Source: Aquibacillus albus (GTDB taxonomy: Bacteria; Bacillota; Bacilli; Bacillales; Amphibacillaceae). Taken from it: a stretch of DNA of 64,000 nt. Position numbers and translations under genes: made by a program. Of the stretch, positions 25,408-35,900 are shown in pieces. Location: NCBI RefSeq assembly GCF_016908325.1, contig NZ_JAFBDR010000010.1, positions 62,001 to 126,000 on the forward strand, written 5' to 3'. Below the pieces are notes generated by a model. It ran no database searches. It saw nothing but the letters and a program-made list of their open reading frames with translations, and had not been told where the DNA came from. The first letter of the stretch is position 1. Every line of letters begins with the position of its first letter.

Positions 25408-26511
25408 TTAAGAAATGGGTGAAGTAACTTTTGGTTCTTTTAATACATCAATAATTTTACGAAACAGATTTAAATCCTCTTTATAATCTTCCGGAGTTGT
25501 TTTAGGAATCATTCCTTTTGTTACTACATCATATAAGTATTCTAGTTCATGGGTATATGGATCTTTAAATGTTGGACGTATTACCTTTTCTTGATAGTTT
25601 CCATCAATTGTCTCCTTAATTATCAAGTTTGTAGGTAAATGACGAATATAAGGGTTATCGTATTGAACTTTTATTTGTTTATTTTGACCAAACACTTCAA
25701 TGTGAGCATCAAATCTAATAATATTGTCAACTCCCGTTTCAAAACTTGCATAAAAATTATCGTACTGAAAAACGGCATTGATAAATCGTCCACCATTCCA
25801 CTGAGATGCAGAAGCTACTCTATTTGGAACTCCAATTATTTCTCTCATCGCTGATAGATCATGGCTGCTTAACCCACAAAGTAAACGATAAGCTGAAGCT
25901 AATTCCTTGGTGGCACCCTCCCCAATTGCTTCTGCTACCATACTTTTTGCTCGATCTTCCTTCTCATTGATTACTTCCTGTGGAATATCATTAAATCGAT
26001 ACACGTTGCTACTTTGTTCAATGAACAAGCTATTTTGTCCAATAATATCCCGAATTTTGGCATAGTTAATTCGGGACAAATCTTGGACTTCTTTTATTGC
26101 TGCTGTAAAGGCTGGAGCAAACCTTCTCATATAGCCAACCATGACTTGAACGCCATACTTGTCTCGAGCATTAATAATCGCATCTGCATCTGATTGAGTA
26201 AGACACATTGGTTTTTCAACTAATACATGTTTTTGGTTTTCTATAGCAGATATTACAGATTCAGTATGGTATTCATCACTATTTAAAACAAATACTACGT
26301 CTAAATCCTCCTGTCTAGTTAGTTGTTTAGAATCATTATATAAATTTGTAACCCTATATTTTTCACCCATCGTATCTAATAGCTGTTGTGAAATGTCACA
26401 TAAAGCTGAAATTTGATATCGATGAGATAGCGACTCTAAAATAGGTAAGTGGATAATCTGCGCTACTTCCCCTAAACCAATGACACCAACCTTTAATTTT
26501 CTTGCCGTCAT
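25408..26511 (-). CDS. Gfo/Idh/MocA family oxidoreductase
   Basis: NAD(P)-dependent dehydrogenase of sugars, inositols or related polyols. The Rossmann domain opens with KVGVIGLGEVAQIIHLP; VLVEKPMCLT carries the Lys of the EKP motif, and GYMRRFAPAF follows. The C-terminal alpha/beta domain includes LSSHDLSAMRE (His). 367 residues, ATG behind AAGGAG. It lies about 170 bases after the nucleoside hydrolase gene with its own cre-like site between them, so expression is probably under carbon control. The substrate is unknown. Confidence 0.88.
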   Translation of the reverse strand: MTARKLKVGVIGLGEVAQIIHLPILESLSHRYQISALCDISQQLLDTMGEKYRVTNLYNDSKQLTRQEDLDVVFVLNSDEYHTESVISAIENQKHVLVEKPMCLTQSDADAIINARDKYGVQVMVGYMRRFAPAFTAAIKEVQDLSRINYAKIRDIIGQNSLFIEQSSNVYRFNDIPQEVINEKEDRAKSMVAEAIGEGATKELASAYRLLCGLSSHDLSAMREIIGVPNRVASASQWNGGRFINAVFQYDNFYASFETGVDNIIRFDAHIEVFGQNKQIKVQYDNPYIRHLPTNLIIKETIDGNYQEKVIRPTFKDPYTHELEYLYDVVTKGMIPKTTPEDYKEDLNLFRKIIDVLKEPKVTSPIS

Positions 26512-26561
26512 AAATCCACTCCTTACTTTTCATTTACTCTTAGTATCATTCATCACCAACA

Positions 26562-26575
26562 TTAAAACGCTTACA
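26562..26575 (-). promoter_or_regulatory. cre-like site before the oxidoreductase gene
   Basis: TGTAAGCGTTTTAA on the minus strand differs from the CcpA consensus at one fixed position and lies about 50 bases before the start codon. Confidence 0.5.
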
Positions 26576-26684
26576 TAATTTTTGTATAAAGGACTTTGAA
26601 CTAACTTTGAAGGCTGCTTTAAAGTAATAGTATTGCTGTACAGGCTATTTGTCTTCACAAAAAAATTAGAATTTCACCTCCATT

Positions 26685-27611
26685 CTAAGCCTGACTCTTT
26701 GCCAGCTTCATAAATAAATCCTTAAAAATAACATCACGATTCACATGATGAGCATATCTCATAAAATGTCTTGAGGAATCAAAGCTCCAGGTTACTTGAT
26801 CCGTTAAAATGGGACTATGAACCAACTGCGTTGGCACAGCTTTATCATTATGAATAAGGTATGCAATAGCAGAAATATCCCAAATGACCTTCGAATAGGC
26901 AAAATGATCATCATGATAATCTTTAAATCTCTTAGCCAAGAAATCTCCAATAGCACCTTTACCTGCTACAAAATTCTCTACCTCTGAAAGTGTTGTATGC
27001 AGATGAGAAGTTACTCCCATACAAGGTATTTGAACCAATGGAACACCAGAATTAAATACTACTTGCGCGGACAAAACATCCTGCTTTAAATTGAATTCCT
27101 TTGTATCAGGCCAGTGCAAAGCATTTCCACCTAGCCATACAACAACAATTTTTCCAACGATTTTCGGCTCAATTAAAATAGCTGAAGCAATGTTGGTAAT
27201 TGCCCCTATTGCAACAACATACAATGGAGAATCCTCTGTTGCAGTCATAGCCCGATTAACTAAATCTAATGCTGCTTCACTGTGATATGGATGTTCTGAA
27301 CTTTGCAAATAACCTCTAGATCCCTTATATACAAAGTTTTCAGAAGATACATTTATTCGCTGTAAGATTCTTAATATTTCGTCATAACTTTTTTCCATCC
27401 CGTCTTCAGGTCCAGATGACTTACTATTATGAAAAGGTGCAGCATAGATTGCCTCCACATCTAATTGATCTTGTGATTGAAGCGCATACACTATTGCAAA
27501 TTGGTCATCAACTTCATTAAACGTATCTGTATCAAGAACCATACGAACTTTTGAAGTAGGTGGCGTTAACTTTTTTAGCGTCGCTTCATCTTTCATTTTA
27601 GGAAAATTCAT
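26685..27611 (-). CDS. Inosine-uridine-type nucleoside hydrolase
   Basis: Splits the N-glycosidic bond of nucleosides to base and ribose. The calcium-binding motif LDTDTFNEVDDQFA near the N-terminus is the family's DxDxxxDD pattern (with TFNEVDD here). VAIGAITNIASAI and WDISAIAYL are further family segments. 308 residues, no signal peptide. The family also includes enzymes of unknown glycoside specificity. It lies in a carbon-use cluster (Gfo/Idh oxidoreductase, divergent xylanase) and has an upstream cre-like site. Confidence 0.88.
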   Translation of the reverse strand: MNFPKMKDEATLKKLTPPTSKVRMVLDTDTFNEVDDQFAIVYALQSQDQLDVEAIYAAPFHNSKSSGPEDGMEKSYDEILRILQRINVSSENFVYKGSRGYLQSSEHPYHSEAALDLVNRAMTATEDSPLYVVAIGAITNIASAILIEPKIVGKIVVVWLGGNALHWPDTKEFNLKQDVLSAQVVFNSGVPLVQIPCMGVTSHLHTTLSEVENFVAGKGAIGDFLAKRFKDYHDDHFAYSKVIWDISAIAYLIHNDKAVPTQLVHSPILTDQVTWSFDSSRHFMRYAHHVNRDVIFKDLFMKLAKSQA

Positions 27612-27639
27612 TCTTATACTCTCCTTTTATTTTACTATA

Positions 27640-27653
27640 AGTAATCGTTTACA
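27640..27653 (-). promoter_or_regulatory. cre-like site before the nucleoside hydrolase gene
   Basis: TGTAAACGATTACT on the minus strand matches the CcpA consensus except for the last base; about 30 bases before the start codon. Confidence 0.6.
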
Positions 27654-27992
27654 TACCTTATATTAAGAAGATTTTAAATTAGAACCAAAAAATTAATTAT
27701 GATGTTTTTTAGCTTCATTATATTTCTGATGTAGTTGATAAAATGATAGAAGGTGGTTAATACATAATGAACTACGAATAAGCACTAGTTTTCTAAAGTT
27801 ATAGGTGAGTAGCCTGGGTTTGTGAACATAAGTTATATCATTGATTCAATGGTTTCACATCAAATTGTGTCTTACTTACAAAGAAAGTGATATACACCGG
27901 ACTTGTCCCTCTGTCCCATAAAAACTTACCATAAGGCACAATACTTAGTTTACCGAATGAATGAAGTTTGGTAAAATTTAGATAAGAAAACA
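27654..27992. other. Divergent intergenic region between nucleoside hydrolase and xylanase
   Basis: It should carry divergent promoters. It holds one GGGACAGA-type palindrome half (27902-27919) and no gene; I see no confident -35/-10 pair. Confidence 0.45.
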
Positions 27993-28006
27993 AGAAAGCG
28001 TTTTCT
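27993..28006. promoter_or_regulatory. cre-like palindrome before the xylanase gene
   Basis: AGAAAGCGTTTTCT has the perfect AAAGCGTTTT core of a CcpA site, with changed outer bases. It is 44-57 bases before the xylanase start codon, where bound CcpA would block transcription. Confidence 0.6.
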
Positions 28007-28049
28007 TTAATAAAACTGCGCGTAACAGTTATAAAATGGAGGGAATTTA

Positions 28050-29285
28050 ATGGGAAAGACAAATGGATTGGAACACCGTATGGCGAGCAAGACAATCAAA
28101 TTAGTGGATGTTTCAGGAAATCCTGTTGCAGGAAAGGAAGTGTCCCTTAACCAGACAAACCATAAGTTTCTATTTGGCAGCGGCATTTTCGATGTAGTAG
28201 ACGTAGCAAACAAAAGTGTACCAGCAGACAAACTTGCTTTTTTGGAAGAAAAACTAGAAAAGTTTTTAGATGTATTTAACTTTGGAACACTACCATTCTA
28301 TTGGGGAAGATTCGAGCCTGAAAAAGGAAAACCTCAGACGAAAGAATTAAAGGCTGCTGCACAGTGGTTAAAGGAAAGAAACGTAGCAGTGAAAGGACAC
28401 CCTCTTTGCTGGCACACCGTAACTGCTCCATGGCTTCTCGATATGAGCAATGAAGAAATCCTGAAAACACAGTTTGCTAGAATTGAACGAGAAGTATCCG
28501 ACTTCAAAGGATTAGTCGATATGTGGGATGTACTCAATGAAGTTGTGATCATGCCAATTTTTGATAAGTATGACAATGGGATTACAAGAATTAGTAAAGA
28601 TCTTGGTCGTGTTGGTATTGTTAAAGAAATGTTTGCAAAAGCACGTGAATCCAATCCTGGCGCGACACTATTATTAAATGACTTTAATACATCGATTAAC
28701 TATGAAATCTTAATTGATGGATGTTTACATGCAGGTGTTCCAATTGATGCGATTGGCATTCAGTCTCATCAGCATCAGGGATATTGGGGGCGTGAGAAAT
28801 TAGAGGAAGTATTAGATCGCTTCTCACATTTTGGTCTTCCGATTCACTTCACAGAAAACACATTAACATCCGGACATATCATGCCACCTGACATTGAAGA
28901 CCTGAATGATTATCAGATTCCAGAATGGCCATCGACACCAGAATTTGAAGAACGTCAGGCAAAAGAAGTCGAAGAAATGTATTCTATTTTATTTAAACAT
29001 CCTCAGGTAGAAGCCATTACAAACTGGTCCTTCAGTGATGATGGTGCATGGCTAGGTGCTCCTGCTGGATTTATCCGAAAAGATAATACCCCTAAACCAG
29101 CTTATGAAGTATTAAAGAAACTAATCAAAGATGACTGGCATACCAATGTGACAAGTAAAACAGATGACAACGGAAACCTTTCATTTGAAGGATTCCTTGG
29201 TGATTATGATCTTGTTTGTGGAGATAAGAAAGTAAGCTTTCAATTAGATCAAGAGGCTGAAGAAACAGTTCAGATCGTAGTGTAA
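28050..29285 (+). CDS. Intracellular-type GH10 endo-beta-1,4-xylanase
   Basis: A glycoside hydrolase family 10 enzyme acting on xylan or xylo-oligosaccharides. The (beta/alpha)8 barrel shows GHPLCWH (about 117-122), the acid/base Glu164 in WDVLNEV, and the nucleophile Glu269 in IHFTEN; WSFSDDGAW lies near the C-terminal end. There is no signal peptide, so it probably works in the cytoplasm on imported oligomers. The N-terminal KLVDVSGNPVAGKEV and C-terminal NGNLSFEGFLGDYDL segments look like split beta-sandwich parts. 411 residues, start ATG behind GGAGGG. Confidence 0.92.
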   Translation: MGKTNGLEHRMASKTIKLVDVSGNPVAGKEVSLNQTNHKFLFGSGIFDVVDVANKSVPADKLAFLEEKLEKFLDVFNFGTLPFYWGRFEPEKGKPQTKELKAAAQWLKERNVAVKGHPLCWHTVTAPWLLDMSNEEILKTQFARIEREVSDFKGLVDMWDVLNEVVIMPIFDKYDNGITRISKDLGRVGIVKEMFAKARESNPGATLLLNDFNTSINYEILIDGCLHAGVPIDAIGIQSHQHQGYWGREKLEEVLDRFSHFGLPIHFTENTLTSGHIMPPDIEDLNDYQIPEWPSTPEFEERQAKEVEEMYSILFKHPQVEAITNWSFSDDGAWLGAPAGFIRKDNTPKPAYEVLKKLIKDDWHTNVTSKTDDNGNLSFEGFLGDYDLVCGDKKVSFQLDQEAEETVQIVV

Positions 29286-29430
29286 TTAATAGCAACGAAC
29301 GGTAGTAACGACATGATCTATTTGAGAATACCTGTCTTCGGATCTTGTATATTTATCTGTTTAAAGTCCTTTGGTAGTTGATTTATGTACTTATATTAGC
29401 GACCCACTAAAAATCAAAGAAACCTCTTAT

Positions 29431-29460
29431 AAAAGGCGCTTTTTAGCTAAGGCGCCTTTT
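29431..29460 (+). terminator. Terminator after the xylanase gene
   Basis: AAAAGGCGC pairs with GCGCCTTTT around a loop; it lies about 145 bases after the stop codon. Confidence 0.7.
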
Positions 29461-29572
29461 AATCATTTATATATGTCTCCTCTACTACCTGCGGAAATAA
29501 CGTAAAGTTCCAGCATAAATACCCTTCAGTTTCATATAAATGAACTAATCATAATAGACTGGGGGAATGATG

Positions 29573-29986
29573 ATGACAAATGAATTAGAGGTGGAGAAAT
29601 CCTTTGAACTATCGGAGGAAATATTAAAGAAATACTATGATTTAAACATCCAGAAAAAAGAATTAGAGAAAGAAATGAATCAGATCAAAAAACAAATTCA
29701 TAACTACTTAGATGAAAGCATTGGAAAAGAACAAAAAGGTGAAGTGAAACGAGGGAAATATAAGGCACAGCGCACCATTCGCTCTTCCGTTAATTACGAT
29801 GAAGAGAAGACAGTACAAAAATTGGAAGAATTAAATTTAGAAGACTTTACCTTACTAGTAAAACGACCAGATATAGAAAAACTAGAAGCTGCAATTAAAA
29901 TCGATTTAGTTAAAGAAGATGAGTTCGTGGATTGTAAAACGAATAGGTTGTCTCAAGCTATCACCGTTAAGGAATTAAGCTTATAG
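29573..29986 (+). CDS. Coiled-coil hypothetical protein (137 aa)
   Basis: Starts MTNELEVEKSFEL seven bases after GGGGG; two earlier ATGs in frame are too close. Residues about 10-55 form a strong coiled coil (LNIQKKELEKEMNQIKKQI). The second half, with YDEEKTVQKLEEL and LVKRPDIEKLEAAIK, is helical and charged. No signal, TM or Cys motif. Such architecture occurs in phage DNA-metabolism proteins, but I recognise no family and see no phage genes here. It is followed by a strong shared terminator. Confidence 0.72.
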   Translation: MTNELEVEKSFELSEEILKKYYDLNIQKKELEKEMNQIKKQIHNYLDESIGKEQKGEVKRGKYKAQRTIRSSVNYDEEKTVQKLEELNLEDFTLLVKRPDIEKLEAAIKIDLVKEDEFVDCKTNRLSQAITVKELSL

Positions 29987-30050
29987 ATACTAGAATAGAA
30001 AAACGATTGTGCGACACGGGGACAGGTTCCATCTCTCTTCCTGTAAACGT

Positions 30051-30082
30051 AAATAAGACGAAGGAGTCCCTTCGTCTTATTT
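30051..30082. terminator. Bidirectional terminator
   Basis: A perfect 14-bp stem AAATAAGACGAAGG with a four-base loop lies between convergent genes, with T-rich flanks on both sides. Confidence 0.88.
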
Positions 30083-30090
30083 CATGTTAA

Positions 30091-31320
30091 CTATAAATCA
30101 TTATTGATCATTTGTTTTGTAGCCTCTACTTTAAATGGAGCTTTTCGAACTAATACAAAATAGGATAAAAATGCTAAAAAGCTTGCTGAAGCGATAACAA
30201 TCCCCATCGGAATAGCTGTATCTTCTCCTGCTATTCCCGCAAGAGGAGCAATGAAAGATCCGAGCACAAACGGCAATACACCTAGTAATGCAGATGCACT
30301 TCCTGCAATATGTCCCTTTGTTTCGATAGCCAATGAAAAACAAGATGTTGCAATAATACTGATGGAAGTTACGAGAAAGAAAATAGGAACGGCAACAAAT
30401 ACTAATGGTGCTTTTAAAAGAAGAGCCATAAGCAATAAAATAGCAGCAGAATTAGACATAGTTAAACCTATCTTCAAAAAAGTTTTCTCCGAAACAGCCG
30501 ATACTCGCCCAACCATTTGAGTACCAATGATTAATCCAAAACCATTTACACCAAATAAGAAACTAAATACTTGAGGCGAAACTCCATAAATATTTTGATA
30601 AACAAAAGGAATACCGGCTACATAAGCAAAAATTCCGGCAATCGTAAAACCTTGTGCAAAAGCATAACCTGTAAATTCACGGTCCTTTAATAAGGAGCCA
30701 AAATTGCCGACCACTTGCTTAAAATTGCTTGGTATACGCTTTTCCGTTGGTAATGTTTCTTCCAGCTTCAATGAAACAGCCAGAGTTAAAATCAAACTTA
30801 CGCACGCCAAGACAACGAAAACCACATGCCAATTTGCAAAAGAGAGAATAGCACCGCCTAGTACCGGTGCAACAATTGGACCGAGATTTCCGATCAACAT
30901 CAAGTTAGCAAAAAACTTCGTTAGTTCTCTTCCACTAAAGAGATCTCGAACGATCGCTCTTGAAATAACAAGTCCACCTGCAGCTGCAAAGCCTTGTATG
31001 AAACGAGAAACGATTAAAACATAAATGTTAGGTGCTACAGCACATGTTAAAGAAGATAGCAAATATAAGCCGAGAAAAATCAGCAATGGTTTACGGCGAC
31101 CTTGCACATCACTCATTGGCCCAATGATTAACTGCCCCAAGCCTAGTCCTAACAAGCAAGTGGTTAAACTAATTTGTACTAAGGAAGCATTTGTATGAAA
31201 TTCTTCTACAATCGTTGGAAAGGAAGGCAAATACATATCTATTGTGAAAGGACCTAATATGGAAAGCGATCCCAATAGAAAAGCCAGCTGTAACCGTTTA
31301 GTCTTTGTTAATGTATCCAA
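30091..31320 (-). CDS. Bcr/CflA family multidrug exporter
   Basis: A 12-TM drug:H+ antiporter of the MFS, 409 residues. The family start LGSLSILGPFTIDMYLPSFP is clear (shown in part: FTIDMYLPSFP), followed by GQLIIGPMSDVQGRRKPL between TM2 and TM3 and RFIQGFAAAGGLVISRAIVRD-type residues (RAIVRDLF). Members export bicyclomycin, chloramphenicol or other compounds; the substrate here is unknown. Start ATG behind AAGGGTG-type sequence. It is single, ending in the shared hairpin. Confidence 0.9.
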   Translation of the reverse strand: MDTLTKTKRLQLAFLLGSLSILGPFTIDMYLPSFPTIVEEFHTNASLVQISLTTCLLGLGLGQLIIGPMSDVQGRRKPLLIFLGLYLLSSLTCAVAPNIYVLIVSRFIQGFAAAGGLVISRAIVRDLFSGRELTKFFANLMLIGNLGPIVAPVLGGAILSFANWHVVFVVLACVSLILTLAVSLKLEETLPTEKRIPSNFKQVVGNFGSLLKDREFTGYAFAQGFTIAGIFAYVAGIPFVYQNIYGVSPQVFSFLFGVNGFGLIIGTQMVGRVSAVSEKTFLKIGLTMSNSAAILLLMALLLKAPLVFVAVPIFFLVTSISIIATSCFSLAIETKGHIAGSASALLGVLPFVLGSFIAPLAGIAGEDTAIPMGIVIASASFLAFLSYFVLVRKAPFKVEATKQMINNDL

Positions 31321-31611
31321 TTTTCTAACACCCTTTCTACATAGAATTTTGTATTAAACCTTATTAGTTATTAAACTTTCAATCTCTTACCACCTTAAAT
31401 AGTGTATAACGTTAGAGAAAATTTTTCACTAATTATGCAATTTTATTATTTTGGTAAATGAAATATTAGCCTTGTTAAAGCTTGCCATAGACTATATATA
31501 GGCTACCTATTCTATTCATTTCAAGCACTTTTTCCCGGCTAAAATCCAATTTTTAGAACTTGAATCTAAGCTCAAACAATTTATAATGTAGTTAAAGAGG
31601 AGGGATAAAAG

Positions 31612-31974
31612 ATGGAAAAGACAGGGTTAAATCAAATCCTAGATGCACTTAAACTTCACGGAGAGCAGGTAAACTCAAAGTTTGACAAAATAGGCACACG
31701 TATAGACAACTTAGAAAAACAAATGAATGACCGCTTTGAACATATGGATGAACGCTTCGAACATATGGATAAACGTTTTGAAGATATGGAAGAACGTTTT
31801 GAAGATATGGAAGAACGTTTTAAACATATGGACTCGCGCTTTGATCGTGTTGAAAGTAAAATGTCTGGGTTAAGAGTTGATTTATCAGAAACCCAAGAAA
31901 CTGTTGACTACTTATCCACTAAGTCGGTTCAACATGAGAAAAAGCTTCGTATCCTTTCCGAACAGCAAAAATAG
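31612..31974 (+). CDS. Tandem-repeat coiled-coil protein, copy 1 (intact)
   Basis: A 120-residue protein: a head (MEKTGLNQILDALKLHGEQV) then repeats of seven residues, DxRFExM, six times (about 40-85), and a helical tail. It should form a long parallel coiled coil. The ribosome binding site GAGGAGG is strong. Two related copies lie at 38254 and 48201, and about 170 bases upstream and 70 bases downstream are also similar to copy 2, so the locus was duplicated with its control region. Function unknown. Confidence 0.85.
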   Translation: MEKTGLNQILDALKLHGEQVNSKFDKIGTRIDNLEKQMNDRFEHMDERFEHMDKRFEDMEERFEDMEERFKHMDSRFDRVESKMSGLRVDLSETQETVDYLSTKSVQHEKKLRILSEQQK

Positions 31975-32275
31975 CCTCTCGCTGTGTTTCCACATATAAC
32001 TAGAGCCTTCTCTTTGCCCACGAACCATACTCGGTGAAGAACAGGCTTTTTTATTTTGCAAAATACAGGTATCAGGCACTTGCGATGGACATATATGTAA
32101 CGCCTGTCCACTCTTATAATTAATGAACAACAGCAGATCGTTATCGGTTCAATTCGGGAAATAAGAAGATTAATAAATTGAGAAGGGAAAATGGAGGTCC
32201 TCCTAATTTGGATAAATTTAAATGTAAAGTTTAAAGATATATTTGTTACAAGAGCTACTATTATCTTTCGAAGAA

Positions 32276-32602
32276 TTATTGAGATGTTCGTAATTTGTGG
32301 ATTTCCATATCATGCTTTGATACTTCATTGCGAAGGTAATCAATATCATATGCACTATTTCTTATTTCTTTCAGCAATTCTTTATGTCTAGCTTCATTTA
32401 CTTCACGATCACGCTTTGCCTCCTCCGTTAGTTGTTTTATCATTTTGGTGTTTTCATGAACCATTCTGTTGTTTTCATGAACCACTTTGTTATTTTCTAG
32501 CACCAATTCATTATTTTCTAACACCATTTTATTACTTTTTGCTACCATCTGAATCAACTGCTCCATATGCGCTTCGATACGATCTAAACGTTCTTCACTC
32601 AT
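32276..32602 (-). CDS. Coiled-coil protein with Asn-rich heptads
   Basis: A 108-residue protein with a very good ribosome binding site (AAGGAGGTGATATA). Residues about 26-55 repeat a heptad of the form LENNxVVHENNxMV, giving a coiled coil with buried Asn positions. The tail NSAYDIDYLRNEVSKHDMEI resembles the tail of the neighbouring DxRFExM family (VDYL...KHEKK-like), so it may be a distant relative. It is convergent with copy 1. No TM or signal. Function unknown. Confidence 0.8.
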   Translation of the reverse strand: MSEERLDRIEAHMEQLIQMVAKSNKMVLENNELVLENNKVVHENNRMVHENTKMIKQLTEEAKRDREVNEARHKELLKEIRNSAYDIDYLRNEVSKHDMEIHKLRTSQ

Positions 32603-32742
32603 TATATCACCTCCTTATTATTTGATTTATTATAACACAAATTTAGTGTATAAAAATCAGTTTAAAAATAAACTTTTTTCATTCGATGTCGATTCAAGGG
32701 TAGTTTGACACCATGCTATCGAATCCCTCTACCTAACGCTAA

Positions 32743-32773
32743 AAAACCCGATGGCGGTAAGCCCTCGGGTTTA
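32743..32773 (-). terminator. Terminator of the yhaO-yhaN operon
   Basis: AAACCCGA pairs with TCGGGTTT; on the minus strand six T residues follow. It lies about 140 bases after the yhaN stop. Confidence 0.82.
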
Positions 32774-32907
32774 TTCCTATTTTGTTCCATTAGATAACTA
32801 ATTTGTATCCATTTCCCTTATGATATTTTACTGACTAATATCCTTGTGCTCGATTACGAGAACCAATCAATCTCTTAGTATAGATATCATCAATGAAACA
32901 GACTCCT

Positions 32908-35900
32908 TTATGTCAGTACGGATGACCGATCAGTTTGGATTTCGATTTCCTGAAACATATGATCTGTTGTCACATCGTTAATAAGCTCAATTAGTCGAGA
33001 ATGGTGTGTAAAGAAGATGACCTGCGTCTGTTTAGACAGCTCTAGTAATACGCTTAACGTTTCCTTTGATCTTTCGTCATCAAAGTGGACTAAGATGTCG
33101 TCTACAATAAAAGGAATGGGTTCATTATCTTTTACATACTTTTCGATGCTTGCTATGCGCAGCGCCAAGTATAGCTGGTCAGTCGACCCATCACTCATTC
33201 CTGAAACTTTAACTTTTTCATCACCATTACGAACTCCCATAATAACAGGTTGATCTTTTTCATCAAAATCAACAGTGATTCCGTCAAATGATTGCAGGGT
33301 CAGACGTTGAAAAATTTGACTAGCTCGGTTCATAATCGGACTCTGATTTTGTTCACGATAATATTCAATGCCTTTTTTCAATAGCAAAGAAGCTAACTTA
33401 TGGTTCACATATTGATCGGTCAAATCTGAAATTTTTGCTAATACACTTTGTTTTGCTTCTGCTGCTTGCACAGATGCAAAGCTTGTCCCTTCAATCTTTT
33501 CTTTATATTCTTTTTTCACTACCCCATGCTCCTGTTCAAGCTCAGAACGGGTTTTATCCAATTCACTTCGATGTCGGCCTAACTCTTCTAATTGATGATC
33601 AATCAAGTCATTATCCGTTTCTCCTGCTTCATCCAATAATTGTTCGAGTGAAAGTCCGTTTCCTACTTCTACTAACTCTTCTTCTAGCTGGATGATTTTT
33701 TCCGTATACGCCTTTTTTTGATTAAAAGCAGCCTCTACCTTTTCTAGTTCTTCTAGCGTATCAGCCCCTGCTTGCTCCATTAGCTGATTTAGTTTTTCTT
33801 CTGCTTCTTTCATTTCTTGTTCGGCTGATTGTTTTTCTTGTTCGTATTGTTGTCTTTGCTCCTTTAAATTGTCTCGCTTTACTTTATCTTGCTTCGCTTT
33901 GTTCAAGGCTTGATAAAGTTGTGTGACAACCACATCCATTGCTATATCATCAGGTGTTTCAAATAGAGCATGATCTAGATCGTTTACCTTTTCATGAAAT
34001 AGTTCCATCCGCTCTTTTGTTGTTTTTATTTCTTTTTCAACCTGCTTCATCTCATCAAAACTACGGACACAAGCGTCATACGTCTCTAATAGTTGCTTTA
34101 CGACAGTCGGGGAGGTTTTAACCGATAGTGCGATACCACACAATGCGTTTTCCCATCTTTCTTCCCATTTTGTCATATCCTCGACTACTTCTTTTTTACG
34201 GTCCACTGCATGCTCCAGCTTCTCCTCTAAGCCTTCGATTGTTGTTTGAAAATGACTTCGTTGACTCTCTTTATCAGTTAATTTTTTTCTCATTGTTTCT
34301 GCTTGATCAACCAGCTCAGCAAGGGAGACATCATCAGAAAGAACGGTATGTTCAGATAATGCAGCGCTTAATAAGGCTTTTAGCTCTTCCTTTTTCACCT
34401 CTAGCATACGCACTTCTTTTTCTACTTTTTGTTTATCCGAAATAAGTGCTAGAATCTGCTCATATTTCTCCAGCCATTCCATCATTTCTTCTGGAGATAA
34501 AGGATGAATATTGGACGGGCGCCATTCATTCTCCCAATCTTCTTTCCACTTCACGAGTGCTTCTTCAACGTTCGCATATTCTGTTTCTAGTGTTGCTAGA
34601 TTGTTTTTACTCACTTCAATGTCAGAGATCAGCTTATTTTTCTCCCCTAGCTTTTCTGCTTCTCTCCGCATCATGTCAGCTGTTTCATCGGATTCTCGAA
34701 CACTTTTTTCAAATGCTAAATCAAGTGGAAGTCCTTTGGCAAAAGCGTAAAGTTCTTGGTCATCGACACGCTTATCATTTAACTTGTTACGAATGATTAG
34801 CCAGCCTGCATCCCGATGCTGTCGCAATTGGTGTAAAAGCTCTTCGGTTGGGATATCTGCCAGGGACTCAAGTTCGCGCATTCGCTTTTCATTTGCTTCC
34901 ATCGATTGGTGTTCCGCATCGATTTTCTCCTTGAGTTGTTTCCGTTCATTGATAAGCTCTTGCTCATTTTTACTATATTTTTTAACGGTATTTGTTAAAT
35001 TCGGTACTTGTAATTGCGTAAGTTCTTCACTTGTACCATTCCATAAAGGCAGCCGGCCAATCGCCTCTGTTATATCTTGATTCCATTGTCGGATTTGTAC
35101 CTGTTTTTCGTTCAGGCGTGCTTCAATTTTCCCTTCCTCTTTTACTTGATTAATTGCCTGTTCCAGCGCATCAACATCAACTGGTTCACCCAGTGCTTCT
35201 AATGCAGTCGTATACTTTTGGATATCTTTCTTAAGTGTGACGACTTCCTTTTCTACTGTTTTCTGTTCTTGCTCCAACAGTGGATGTTGATCACTTAATT
35301 CCCGAATCGATTTCTTTTTCTCCACAGAAATACGATATTGATCGATGTAATCGATGGAATCATTCGATGCATCCACCTCTTTTAAAGCAGTCAGAACTTG
35401 TTGCTCTAAGTTTTGGTGTTCCCCTTCTAAAATAGGAAGCTGTTTTTGATCCTTTCGATAAGCCTCTACTTCCCGGTTTAACGCTTCTATCTTAGCCTCT
35501 TGATCGATAAGCCCATTAGGAATCGATAGCTTCTCTAGATCACTGTCAATCGCCTCGAGTTTATCTGTAGCATTTTTCTTCTTGCTTTCGGCTAATTCCA
35601 ACTGCTGGATGCTATCTTTTCTACCTTCTTCCGCATGTTCAGACAGGTCCGGGACATGCTCCAGTTCTTTCCGTTTATCGATGGCTTCTTTACGAAGTGC
35701 AATTTTAGGCAATGTTTGTTTTAACCGACGATATTTCGCTTCTTCGGTACCTAAAACTTTAAACTGCTCTTTTAACGTTTCTATTTCCTTTTCACCATTG
35801 AAGTATTTTTGCTCCAAATCTTTCCACTCTTTAACTTTTAACTGGTTTTCAGCGATTTGTTTCGTCAGTTCTTTTTCTTCTTTTATCGCTTGGTTAATAG

